Assembly: GCA_964247975.1 (NCBI GenBank)
Contig: CAXTWH010000023.1
Location: 16,843 to 80,842, forward strand
Direction of reading: 5' to 3'
DNA length: 64,000 nt
Source of the DNA: KBS-96 sp964247975
Lineage (GTDB): Bacteria; Acidobacteriota; Terriglobia; Bryobacterales; Bryobacteraceae
Shown: piece by piece, positions 44,205 to 52,348 of the stretch
How positions within the stretch are numbered: the first letter of the stretch is position 1
How the letters are laid out: each line of letters opens with the position of its first letter
Notes under the pieces: generated by a model
What the model saw: the letters and a program-made list of their open reading frames with translations, nothing else
Told to the model about the DNA's origin: nothing
Databases searched by the model: none
Position numbers and translations under genes: made by a program

Positions 44205-45545
44205 GTGCCTTCTTCCCCCAAACTTCATTCGGATGTTCGCGCCATTTTTCAGGCCGCGCTGCAAGCAGCAAACGCCGGAGAAGCACTGCGGCGCAGTTTT
44301 CGATGCTCGCGCGGCGTTCTTCGTTTTCCTAATAGCCTTTCTTTCCGATTGAATCAGTTTGATCGAATTTTTGTAGTAGGCGCAGGAAAAGCCGGAGCCG
44401 CTATGGCCGTCGCGGTGGAGGAAATCTTAGGATTCGAACGCATTGAAAGCGGCTGGGTAAACGTCAAGCAGGGTCATGCCTGGCCGACTCCGAAGAAGAT
44501 CAAGTTGAATGAATGCGGACATCCGGTTCCTGACCGAGCAGGCCAGCGCGGTGCCCAGGAAATAGAACAAATTCTCCGGTTGTGCAACGCTCGCGATCTG
44601 GTTTTGGTTCTGATTTCAGGCGGCGCTTCAGCGCTGCTGCCCGCCCCGGTCGCTCCGGTTTCTCTGGCCGATAAGCAGAAAACCACCAATCTGCTGTTGA
44701 AAAGCGGAGCGGAAATTACCGAACTGAACGCGGTTCGCAAGCATCTTTCAGAGTTGAAAGGCGGCTCGCTCGCCGTTCTCGCTTATCCAGCTACCGTGGT
44801 TTCTCTAATCCTGTCTGACGTCATCGGGGATACGCTGGATGTGATCGGCTCCGGTTTAACAGCTCCGGACAACAGCACGTTTGGCGATGCGCTGCGGGTT
44901 CTCTTCCAGTACGGCCTGACGGCCAAAGTGCCCCGAACCGTGCTGGCGCGTTTAGAAGAAGGCGCAGCGGGGCGCATACCGGAAACGCCGAAATCCGGTA
45001 ATCCCATTTTTCAAAACGTTCACAACATTATTATCGGCAGCAGTCGGTTGGCGCTGCAAGCAGCCGCGCGAAAAGCCAAACAGCTTGGCTACAAGCCGCT
45101 GATTCTTTCCAGTTCCATTCAAGGCGAAACGCGGGAAGCGGCGCGGGTTCATTGCGAAATTCTGCGTGAAGTGGCAGGGTCGGGAAACCCCATCACTCCC
45201 CCGGCTTGTTTGCTTTCCGGGGGCGAAACCACGGTCACCGTAAAAGGGAACGGGAAGGGCGGTCGCAACCAGGAGTTTGCGCTGGCAGCAGCTTTGCATT
45301 TGGCTGGCGTAGAAGGAATTGCGGTGCTCAGCGCGGGTACGGACGGCACTGACGGTCCCACCGATGCTGCCGGGGCAATTGCCGATGGCACGACGTTAGC
45401 GCGGGCAGCCCGAAAAAACTTGTCAGTGACGGATCACTTATCAGCCAACAATGCTTACCCGTTCTTTGAAGCTTTGGGCGATCTGGTGAAAACCGGCGCC
45501 ACCGGCACCAATGTCATGGACCTGAATATCCTGCTCGCCAAATGA
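44205..45545 (+). CDS. Glycerate 2-kinase, MOFRL family
   Basis: A 446-residue glycerate kinase of the GckA/TtuD (DUF4147 plus MOFRL) type: FVVGAGKAGAAMAVAVEEIL, VLISGGASALLPAPV, NAVRKHLSELKGG, the CLLSGGETTVTVKGNGKGGRNQEF motif region and the C-terminal MOFRL part with AGTDGTDGPTDAAGA. It phosphorylates D-glycerate to 2-phosphoglycerate, which would also receive carbon from sugar-acid breakdown. It starts with GTG 3 bp after aroK, and the aroK stop overlaps the GAGGA Shine-Dalgarno, so the two are coupled. Confidence 0.92.
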   Translation: MPSSPKLHSDVRAIFQAALQAANAGEALRRSFRCSRGVLRFPNSLSFRLNQFDRIFVVGAGKAGAAMAVAVEEILGFERIESGWVNVKQGHAWPTPKKIKLNECGHPVPDRAGQRGAQEIEQILRLCNARDLVLVLISGGASALLPAPVAPVSLADKQKTTNLLLKSGAEITELNAVRKHLSELKGGSLAVLAYPATVVSLILSDVIGDTLDVIGSGLTAPDNSTFGDALRVLFQYGLTAKVPRTVLARLEEGAAGRIPETPKSGNPIFQNVHNIIIGSSRLALQAAARKAKQLGYKPLILSSSIQGETREAARVHCEILREVAGSGNPITPPACLLSGGETTVTVKGNGKGGRNQEFALAAALHLAGVEGIAVLSAGTDGTDGPTDAAGAIADGTTLARAARKNLSVTDHLSANNAYPFFEALGDLVKTGATGTNVMDLNILLAK

Positions 45546-45589
45546 AGCCACTGAGCTTAACTGATTTAAAATCAATAGTTTGAAGAGAA

Positions 45590-46573
45590 TCAGTCGCCGG
45601 GAACAGGGAACGAAGGCTCGTTCTCTTCCTCGCCCAGGGATCGCTCATAGCGGGATCGTCCACGGCGTTCGCGGTTGCTGCCCGGCCATTCCAAGCGCAT
45701 ATCGCGGCAGACTTCATCCAGCATTTCGAGCGTAATGGTTTTTCGCTCCATCGCAAATGCCGTTACCAGCAGGTTGTCGCAGATGGCATTGATCAAACGA
45801 GGAATTCCGCGGGAACGAAGATAAATCTGGTCAATCATTTCCGGCAAGAACAAAGACTGCTCCGTCATTCCAGCCCGATTGAGGCGCGCGTCAATGTATT
45901 CGTGGCATTCTTCCCGGGTCAATGGATTCAAACTGCATCGCAGCACAATCCGCTGTTTTAATTGCCGCAGATTAGGAGCATCCAGTTTACGGTCAAGTTC
46001 CGGCTGGCCCGCCAGAATAATCTGAAGCAGTTTACCTTGACGGTTTTCCAGGTTGCCGAGCAGGCGAATCTCTTCCAGCACTTCCCAATCGAGATTATGA
46101 GCTTCATCCACAATCAGAACTGCGGTCCGGCCCCGCTCCGCTTGTTCAATCAGTAAAGTGTTTAACGCAAACAGAACGTCGGTTTTCGATTTCCGATCGC
46201 ATTGCAGATCGAAATCATAAGCGATCATCTCGAAAAACTGATCGGGAGTGAGGCGCGAGTTGAAAACGAACGCAAACTCAATTCTTTGCAAGTCCAGATA
46301 ATCGCGCAGGCATTCAAGCATGGTCGTTTTGCCGGTTCCTACTTCGCCGGTTAAAACGATAAAGCCCTTCCGGCTCCGCACGCCGTAGATCAGGTTAGCC
46401 AATGCTTCCTCATGCTGCGGACTTCGGTACAGGAACTCCGGATCGGGACTCAGGTTGAATGGGCTCTCGCGAAACCCGAAAAATGAGTTATACATAGCGC
46501 CAGGCGCTCGAGGAACTTCCCCGGAGCGGCCAAAGCCGGTTACCCGAGCAAGATGCTGGGTTTGTACCATCAT
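45590..46573 (-). CDS. ExeA/GspA-like AAA ATPase
   Basis: A 327-residue P-loop ATPase: FIVLTGEVGTGKTTMLE (Walker A), AVLIVDEAHNLDW (Walker B), a LRLLGNLE-type sensor and the QRIVLRCSLNPLTREE block typical of ExeA/GspA. The conserved opening NSFFGFRESPFNLSPDPEF begins at residue 28, so the real start may be the ATG at 46495; the ATG at 46573 has an AGGAT too close upstream. There is no secretion or peptidoglycan-binding C-terminal domain. Relatives organise secretion or pilus assembly, or act in polysaccharide export. It is convergent with the glycerate kinase gene. Confidence 0.88.
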   Translation of the reverse strand: MMVQTQHLARVTGFGRSGEVPRAPGAMYNSFFGFRESPFNLSPDPEFLYRSPQHEEALANLIYGVRSRKGFIVLTGEVGTGKTTMLECLRDYLDLQRIEFAFVFNSRLTPDQFFEMIAYDFDLQCDRKSKTDVLFALNTLLIEQAERGRTAVLIVDEAHNLDWEVLEEIRLLGNLENRQGKLLQIILAGQPELDRKLDAPNLRQLKQRIVLRCSLNPLTREECHEYIDARLNRAGMTEQSLFLPEMIDQIYLRSRGIPRLINAICDNLLVTAFAMERKTITLEMLDEVCRDMRLEWPGSNRERRGRSRYERSLGEEENEPSFPVPGD

Positions 46574-46647
46574 ATCCTGCTTATTGGCGCTTCAATCGCC
46601 ATTTTACAGGGCGGATTGTTCCGGCATGATTTCAGGTTGCGCTTGGG

Positions 46648-47229
46648 ATGATAGAACCAATGAGCATTAAAACGCTGAGTTCCCGTTTGATTTATGAGAA
46701 TCGCTGGATGAAACTGCAAGAAGACCAGATTGAGCGGGCGGACGGCAGCAAAGGCATTTATGGGGTTGTGACCAAGCCGGATTTTGCCATTGTTGTTCCA
46801 GTGTATGGAGATGAGTTCGTACTGGTGGAGCAATTTCGCTATACGGTACAGCAGCGCTGTTTGGAATTTCCGCAAGGCACCTGGGACGACCGGCCCGAAG
46901 TGAACCCGGAAGAATTAGCCCGAGGCGAACTGAAGGAAGAAACCGGCTTCGACGCGGGAGCCATGCGCTATTTAGGAAAATACCAGAGCGCCTACGGATT
47001 TTTGCGGCAAGGCTTTCATGTGTTTCTGGCGACGGACCTGACCGAAGGAACAACATCGCTCGACACGGAAGAAGGCGATCTGGTGACGCGACGTATTCCG
47101 ATTGTTGATTTCGAACCCATGATATTGAAAGGCCAGATTCCCGACTCACATACGATGCTGGCGTACTTTCTGTATCGGATGTACGAGCGCGGAGTGTTTG
47201 AAAAGCGGACACAGCAGCACCCGGCGTAA
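46648..47229 (+). CDS. Nudix hydrolase, ADP-ribose pyrophosphatase-like
   Basis: A 193-residue Nudix protein. The Nudix box is complete: G(T)WDD...EELARGELKEETGFD, with a preceding VYGDEFVLVEQFRYTVQQRCLEFP and a following GFLRQGFHVFLA, a pattern found in ADP-sugar pyrophosphatases. It would hydrolyse ADP-ribose or similar nucleotide sugars with Mg2+. A second in-frame ATG four codons on (MSIKTL) is possible. The gene is divergent from the ExeA-like gene across 74 bp, and its 3' end borders the transposase remnant. Confidence 0.92.
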   Translation: MIEPMSIKTLSSRLIYENRWMKLQEDQIERADGSKGIYGVVTKPDFAIVVPVYGDEFVLVEQFRYTVQQRCLEFPQGTWDDRPEVNPEELARGELKEETGFDAGAMRYLGKYQSAYGFLRQGFHVFLATDLTEGTTSLDTEEGDLVTRRIPIVDFEPMILKGQIPDSHTMLAYFLYRMYERGVFEKRTQQHPA

Positions 47230-47255
47230 CGAATGCGCCCCGCTCAAAGCTTATT

Positions 47256-47477
47256 TCAAAACCAGCGTTGTATGACATGCCAGCAGATGATCGTACAAGC
47301 CGGATACAGAAACGCTGGATCATGTTCTGCTTTGCGTTCGTAGCGCACCCGTAAACGACCGAACTGATTGAGCCGCGTCAGGGTACGTTTCACGATGTAG
47401 CGAGAGCGGCCCAGCCTGGAGCGTGTGTTGACGAAATCAGCAAAGAAAGGCAACGATCCTGCTACTTCGTTCGTCAT
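47256..47477 (-). pseudogene. C-terminal remnant of an IS5-family DDE transposase
   Basis: The minus-strand frame ends RSRYIVKRTLTRLNQFGRLRVR, then YERKAEHDPAFLYPACTIICW (last stop at 47256). This matches the end of IS5-type transposases (R-W-V-V-E-R-T...L-R-x-R-Y-E-R-R...L-x-C-x-I-I-C-W), including the last part of the catalytic E region. The upstream residues up to 47477 do not look like transposase, and no inverted repeat or direct target repeat can be seen. About 165 bp are convincingly derived from an insertion sequence. Confidence 0.7.
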
Positions 47478-47512
47478 AAACTGGCAAGTCGGGCAACCTA
47501 TACCAATTTTCT

Positions 47513-48493
47513 ATGCGGACTCAGCACAGGGTGTTGTTACTTTCAGCAGGGCTGGTCAGCCTTCTGCTTTCCTTAGGGGCAGCTCACAGCCCTGTTCCTC
47601 CCGTGCGCGCCACCGGCACTCTGCAAGCGATCCATTCGCTGACCGTGCAGGTGCCCATGATGCAAGGACAAGCCGGCAATCTCACGCTCGTCAAATTAGT
47701 GGCGAACGGAACATCGGTGCGGGCGGGAGATTTACTTGCCCAGTTTGACAGTACGAGCCAGATCAAAGCGGCGCGCGAAGCACAGGCGAAATACGACGAT
47801 CTGAGCCATCAGGTCGAACAAAAGCAAGCCGAACACAAGAGCAATATCGAGAAGCGCTTGTCGGAACTGGGGGCAGCGGAAGCCGACTTAAAGAAAGCTG
47901 CTATTGAGCTGCGCAAAGGACCTATCCTGAGCGAAATTGAGCAGGGAAAAAACGCAGTCAAGCTGCAAGATGCCCAGGAGCATGTGGCGAGTCTTAAAAA
48001 ATCCGGCGCGGCGCATAACACTGTGGAGGAAGCAGAAATCCGCGTTTTGGAACTGCAGCGGGACCGCCAGAAAGTAGCCGTGGAGCGGCAGCAGGCGAAT
48101 GCGGAAAAGCTTTCCCTGCGGGCGCCGATTACTGGCATGGCGGCGCTCCAAAATGTGTTTCGGAACAACTCGCTCGGGCATGCCGAAGAGGGCGATCAAT
48201 TATGGCCGGGAAGTCCTTTATTGCAACTCTTTGATCCGACGACGATGCAGGTGGCGCTCTCGGTAAGCGAGCCCGACGGAGCAGTTCTCAAGCCCGGGAC
48301 GCGCGCGCTCGTGCATATCGACGCTTTTCCGGAATTGTTGTTGCCCGCGCACTTCGATTCTGCCAGCCCAGTGGCGTCATCCGCGCTGGAAAATCCCATT
48401 AAAACTTTCAACGCGCGCTTTGTGTTGGACCGGACCGACAAGCGTTTGATGCCGGATCTGTCGGCGGCGGTTGAAATTCAAACGGTGCCATGA
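47513..48493 (+). CDS. HlyD/MacA-type periplasmic adaptor 1
   Basis: A 326-residue membrane-fusion protein. It has a signal peptide (RTQHRVLLLSAGLVSLLLSLGAA), then lipoyl-like halves around VPMMQGQAGNLTLVKLVANGTSVRAGDLLAQFD and LSLRAPITGMAALQ. Between them is a long alpha-hairpin of about 100 residues (KAAREAQAKYDDLSHQ...QRDRQKVAVE), followed by a beta-barrel part (LWPGSPLLQLFDPTTMQVAL). It is first of three adaptors in a row; its stop overlaps the next ATG (ATGA). The shared operon with a permease and a TolC protein suggests it forms the periplasmic tunnel of a tripartite exporter. Confidence 0.9.
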   Translation: MRTQHRVLLLSAGLVSLLLSLGAAHSPVPPVRATGTLQAIHSLTVQVPMMQGQAGNLTLVKLVANGTSVRAGDLLAQFDSTSQIKAAREAQAKYDDLSHQVEQKQAEHKSNIEKRLSELGAAEADLKKAAIELRKGPILSEIEQGKNAVKLQDAQEHVASLKKSGAAHNTVEEAEIRVLELQRDRQKVAVERQQANAEKLSLRAPITGMAALQNVFRNNSLGHAEEGDQLWPGSPLLQLFDPTTMQVALSVSEPDGAVLKPGTRALVHIDAFPELLLPAHFDSASPVASSALENPIKTFNARFVLDRTDKRLMPDLSAAVEIQTVP

Positions 48494-49731
48494 AATATCG
48501 GCATCAAGTCCGGTTGTTTCTCCGCTTCAGCATTCTGGCGCTGCTGGTAGGTGGATCGGTTCTGGCCTTCCGTCGGCATCTTCGCGGGCAAGGGCCTGCT
48601 GATCTGCCGACAGCGATTGCTCATCAGGGAACGTTCTCGGTGCTGGTGCGCTGTCGCGGCGAACTCAGCGCTCGACGCTCGGTACAACTCACTTCGCCGC
48701 TGGATGTAACGGACCTGCAGATTATCTGGTTAGCCCCAGCCGGTGGACAGATCCGGGCGGGAAGCCCCGTGATTCGTTTTGATCCTAGTCGCTTGCAACA
48801 GGATCTGAAAGAGAAAAGTGCGGCGTTGCAGCAAGCGCAAGCCACTCTCGCTCAAACTCTGGCGCAGTCCCGCATCACCGCCGACCAGGATCAACTGGAT
48901 CTTTCCACCGCGAGGTACGCCCGGGAAAAAGCGCGGCTGGAAGCGTCCAAACAGGCAATTGTGAGCGCTATGGAAGGGGAGAAAAGCACAATTGATCTCG
49001 GGCTGGCTGAAGAAAAAGTGAACGTGCAGATGGCAGCCGCCGAGCTGCATAAGAAATCGGACCAGGCAAAAATTGCTTCGCAAACTCGCCTGCGGGACGA
49101 AGCGCAAGCCGAAGTGGACCGGACCAAACAGCGACTGTCGCATATGGATGTGAAAAGCCCTCTGGATGGAGTGGTGACTTACCTGTCGAACTATTCGCAA
49201 GGCTGGATGAATGCACAGCCCTTTAAAGTCGGCGATCATGCTTCCTCCGGGCAAGCGGTGGCGGAGATTCCTGATCTCAGCACGCTCGAAATGGAAAGCA
49301 AAGTGGATGAAGTAGACCGCGGACGCATCGCCCTGGGAAACACCGTGCTGGTTCATGTGGACGCATTCCCGGAAAAGACGTTTGAAGCCGAGCTGGGGGC
49401 CATCTCTCCTCTCACTGAGCAAAGCTTTAATGAATGGCCGCCCACAAGAAGCTTTAAGGCTTATGCACCCTTCACAAACCGGGACGGGCGCTTACGGCCG
49501 GGCATGAATGCAGGCGCCGATATTGTGGAAACGCGAATTCCTGATGCCATCAGCATTCCGGCCCGAGCGCTGTTCACAGCACACGGCCAGCCGGTGGTTT
49601 ATCTGAAGCAGAGAAATGAATATGAACAAAGGGTGGTGCGGGTGAAAGCCAGAAATACGGATGAGGTGGCAATTGAGGGTTTGGCAGCGGGGGCCGTTGT
49701 CACCTTAATGGAGCCGGACAAGGCGAAATGA
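48490..49731 (+). CDS. HlyD/MacA-type periplasmic adaptor 2
   Basis: A 413-residue adaptor anchored by one N-terminal helix (LFLRFSILALLVGGSVLAF). It has a lipoyl domain (GELSARRSVQLTSPLDVTDLQIIWLAPAGGQIRAGSPVIRFD), a coiled-coil hairpin of about 130 residues rich in Ala, Gln, Lys and Glu, then VKSPLDGVVTYL and a beta-barrel with VGDHASSGQAVAEIPDLSTLEMESKVDE. Start and stop overlap its neighbours by 4 bp on both sides (ATGA). It is about 90 residues longer than adaptor 1, mainly in the hairpin and C-terminal membrane-proximal domain. Confidence 0.9.
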   Translation: MKYRHQVRLFLRFSILALLVGGSVLAFRRHLRGQGPADLPTAIAHQGTFSVLVRCRGELSARRSVQLTSPLDVTDLQIIWLAPAGGQIRAGSPVIRFDPSRLQQDLKEKSAALQQAQATLAQTLAQSRITADQDQLDLSTARYAREKARLEASKQAIVSAMEGEKSTIDLGLAEEKVNVQMAAAELHKKSDQAKIASQTRLRDEAQAEVDRTKQRLSHMDVKSPLDGVVTYLSNYSQGWMNAQPFKVGDHASSGQAVAEIPDLSTLEMESKVDEVDRGRIALGNTVLVHVDAFPEKTFEAELGAISPLTEQSFNEWPPTRSFKAYAPFTNRDGRLRPGMNAGADIVETRIPDAISIPARALFTAHGQPVVYLKQRNEYEQRVVRVKARNTDEVAIEGLAAGAVVTLMEPDKAK

Positions 49732-51095
49732 TTGTGCAGACAACCGAACGCATGATTCCACCCGCGCCTGCAGGGGCCGAGACTCTGCCCTCGCTTCCGA
49801 TTCAGAACAAACGCCGGGCTCGAAGGCTACTCACCCTTTGTCTGCTGCTTTTTGCGCTGGGAACAGTGCTGTTCTTCGGTTGGCGCGTGTACCGTTTGAT
49901 GAAAGAGGAAAAAGGAAACGACCTGCCTACAGCAAAGGTCCAGCGCGGCGATCTCGTTTTGAATATCACTGCCCGCGGTGAACTGCGTGGCGGAAATCCG
50001 CAATCTTTAACAGCTCCCATGACCGGCGGAACGGAGATGCACATCACGCAACTGCGAAAAACCGGCGAGGAAGTCAGAAAGGGCGACCTGGTGGCGCAGT
50101 TTGACATCACCGAGCAGCAGTTCAAATTGAAAGAAGCCGAAGCGGACCTGGCCGAAGCCGAACAGAATCTGATTAAGGCGCAGGCACAGCGGGAAGCCGA
50201 TCAGGAAGAAGACCGTTACGCCCTGCTCAAAGCGAAATCGGATTTACAACTGGCTGAACTCGATGTGCGGAAAAATCCGTTGTTATCGGCTATCGCAGCC
50301 CAGCAAAACGATTTGGCTTTAGAAGGCGCGCGCGATCACCTGGCGCAAACAGAAAAAAATCTGAGCAACCGAAGAATGACCGGCGAAGCTGGTATTGCCA
50401 TCCAGCAGGCGGGCCGCGAGAAAGCACAGGCACAAGCCGCAACGGCGCGGCAGAACATTGAAGCTATGACGCTGCGCGCCGACCGCGCCGGTTATGTGGC
50501 GGTAAAACCAAACTCGGCCACGAACTTCTTTTTCACCGGCATGACGCTGCCGTTCTTTCAGGTGGGCGATACGGTGCGGCCGGGCATGGCTGTTGCTGAG
50601 ATTCCTGATATGAAAAATTGGGAACTGGCGGCGAATGTGGGTGAACTGGACCGTGGACACTTGCAAACAGGCAACAAAGTGAAGATCACCATCATCGCCG
50701 TGCCGGGACATTTCTTTCAAGGCCATGTCAAGGAGTTGGGCGGCATGACCGGTCCTTTCTGGGATCGGCATTTTGAATGCAAGATTTCGCTTGACGATCC
50801 CACGCCGGAGTTGCGTCCCGGCATGAGCGCCCAAGTCACTGTGACCACGGACGAACTGAAAGGCGTGCTTTCTTTACCCGCGCAAGCGTTGTTTGAAAGT
50901 GACGGACGAACTTTTGTTTATGTGCGCTCCGGCGCAGTCTTTACGCCGCGAAACATTCAGTTGATCCGGCGCAACGAAACACGAGCCGTGGTGGATGGAC
51001 TGACGGAAGGGGACACAGTGGCTTTGGCAAACCCGATCGAAACGGCAAAAAAGAAAGAAACAACGGCCAGCCCACTAAAAAGCGTCGGAAAATGA
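49728..51095 (+). CDS. HlyD/MacA-type periplasmic adaptor 3
   Basis: A 455-residue adaptor. An N-terminal cytoplasmic tail is followed by one transmembrane helix (LLTLCLLLFALGTVLFFGWRVY), then the lipoyl domain (GDLVLNITARGELRGGNPQSL), a hairpin with repeated EAEADLAEAEQNLIKAQAQ heptads, VKPNSATNFFFTGM and the barrel (VGDTVRPGMAVAEIPDMKNWELAANVGELD). It resembles adaptor 2 in the post-hairpin EIPD segment, so adaptors 2 and 3 probably arose by duplication. It is joined to the permease by another ATGA overlap. Confidence 0.9.
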   Translation: MIVQTTERMIPPAPAGAETLPSLPIQNKRRARRLLTLCLLLFALGTVLFFGWRVYRLMKEEKGNDLPTAKVQRGDLVLNITARGELRGGNPQSLTAPMTGGTEMHITQLRKTGEEVRKGDLVAQFDITEQQFKLKEAEADLAEAEQNLIKAQAQREADQEEDRYALLKAKSDLQLAELDVRKNPLLSAIAAQQNDLALEGARDHLAQTEKNLSNRRMTGEAGIAIQQAGREKAQAQAATARQNIEAMTLRADRAGYVAVKPNSATNFFFTGMTLPFFQVGDTVRPGMAVAEIPDMKNWELAANVGELDRGHLQTGNKVKITIIAVPGHFFQGHVKELGGMTGPFWDRHFECKISLDDPTPELRPGMSAQVTVTTDELKGVLSLPAQALFESDGRTFVYVRSGAVFTPRNIQLIRRNETRAVVDGLTEGDTVALANPIETAKKKETTASPLKSVGK

Positions 51096-52348
51096 GCGAA
51101 CAAGTGATTTGGGTCTGCTATGGATCGGACCTGCTGTTAGCGGCCCAAAATCTCTGGGCGCAAAAAACTCGAACGGTTCTCACGGCACTCGGTATGATTT
51201 TCGGTGTTGGAGCCGTTATCGGCATGCTGGCCATTGGCGCGGGCGCCCGCGAAGAATCATTGCGGTTCATTGAACAGCTCGGCGTGCGCAACTTGCTGGT
51301 GGAGTCCCGGCCCGCTACCAGCGACCAGGAACTGCAGCAGCGCCGGCGGTCCTCGCCCGGATTAACCGAGCGCGACGTGCGTATTCTGGCTGCCAACGTC
51401 GATGCCGTCGAGATGATCTCGGCCCGCAGAAGCATGCACCCAGCCCGCGTTCTGCCCAAACCCGCGCTGAACCTACCGGAACTCTACGGAGTGCGGCCCT
51501 CCTACGCTACCATCCACAATTGGCAGATGGCGGAGGGACAAGCGTTCGACAACACCAGTGATCTCGGAAGCAGCGCAGTGTGCGTCCTGGGGGAAGGCGC
51601 CAAAATAGCGCTGCTCGGCTATGGTCCTGCTGTTGGAAGCTATGTCAAGGTGAACGACACCTGGTTGCGCGTCATGGGAGTTCTGCAAACGCAGGTCAGC
51701 TCCAACGCGGGTGGGCCGGCACAAGATCCCAATCAGGTGATCTTTATTCCTCTCAACACGTTTCAATACCGATTTTTTGACATGGGCGGCAATTTAAAGG
51801 ATGAGTTGGATGGCGTGGATATTCGGTTGAAGTCCGGAGCGGATAGCACGAGCGCCGCTAAGGTTGTGTCAGCCATTCTCAATTCCACGCATCACAATGC
51901 GGCCGATTTTACCGTCACCATTCCTGCAGAGCTTCTGGCTGAACAGCAGCGGGCGCAATCAATCTTTACTTATGTCATGGTGGCCATCGCCGCAATTTCC
52001 CTGCTAGTGGGCGGCATCGGCATCATGAATATTGTTCTGGCCACGGTGCTGGAACGAACCCGGGAAATTGGAGTTCGCCGGGCGATGGGCGCCAAGCGCA
52101 GCGACATTATCCGGCAGTTTCTGTTGGAATCAGTTCTTATTTCCATTGGAGGAGGGCTCGTTGGCATTTCATTCGGGTATTTTCTTTCCTGGCTGATTGC
52201 TACCGCGGCCGAGTGGAAAACGATTGTGACGCCATCTTCCATCCTGATTGCTTTTGGAGTTTCCGTCGCCGTGGGAATCGTATTTGGCATCTACCCGGCC
52301 CGCAAAGCATCGCGGGTAGACCCGATCGAGGCGCTTCGTTATGAATAA
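51092..52348 (+). CDS. MacB-type ABC permease without ATPase domain
   Basis: A 418-residue FtsX/MacB-type permease. It has a first transmembrane helix in RTVLTALGMIFGVGAVIGMLAIGAGA, then a MacB periplasmic core domain (about 50-265), and three C-terminal helices in the classical block SLLVGGIGIMNIVLATVLERTREIGVRRAMGAKRSDI. It lacks the N-terminal ATP-binding domain fused in E. coli MacB, and no ATPase gene sits in the operon. It must pair with an ATPase encoded elsewhere, or it works without one. MacB permeases take substrates from the periplasm and push them through TolC. Confidence 0.92.
   Translation: MSEQVIWVCYGSDLLLAAQNLWAQKTRTVLTALGMIFGVGAVIGMLAIGAGAREESLRFIEQLGVRNLLVESRPATSDQELQQRRRSSPGLTERDVRILAANVDAVEMISARRSMHPARVLPKPALNLPELYGVRPSYATIHNWQMAEGQAFDNTSDLGSSAVCVLGEGAKIALLGYGPAVGSYVKVNDTWLRVMGVLQTQVSSNAGGPAQDPNQVIFIPLNTFQYRFFDMGGNLKDELDGVDIRLKSGADSTSAAKVVSAILNSTHHNAADFTVTIPAELLAEQQRAQSIFTYVMVAIAAISLLVGGIGIMNIVLATVLERTREIGVRRAMGAKRSDIIRQFLLESVLISIGGGLVGISFGYFLSWLIATAAEWKTIVTPSSILIAFGVSVAVGIVFGIYPARKASRVDPIEALRYE

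Noticed and set aside
44205..44225. Glycerate kinase start other than GTG at 44205
   Set aside because: No better start is visible before the conserved first helix, and coupling with aroK explains the odd spacing.
47230..47512. Complete insertion sequence
   Set aside because: Only the last ~55 residues of the transposase are recognisable, and terminal inverted or target repeats are absent.
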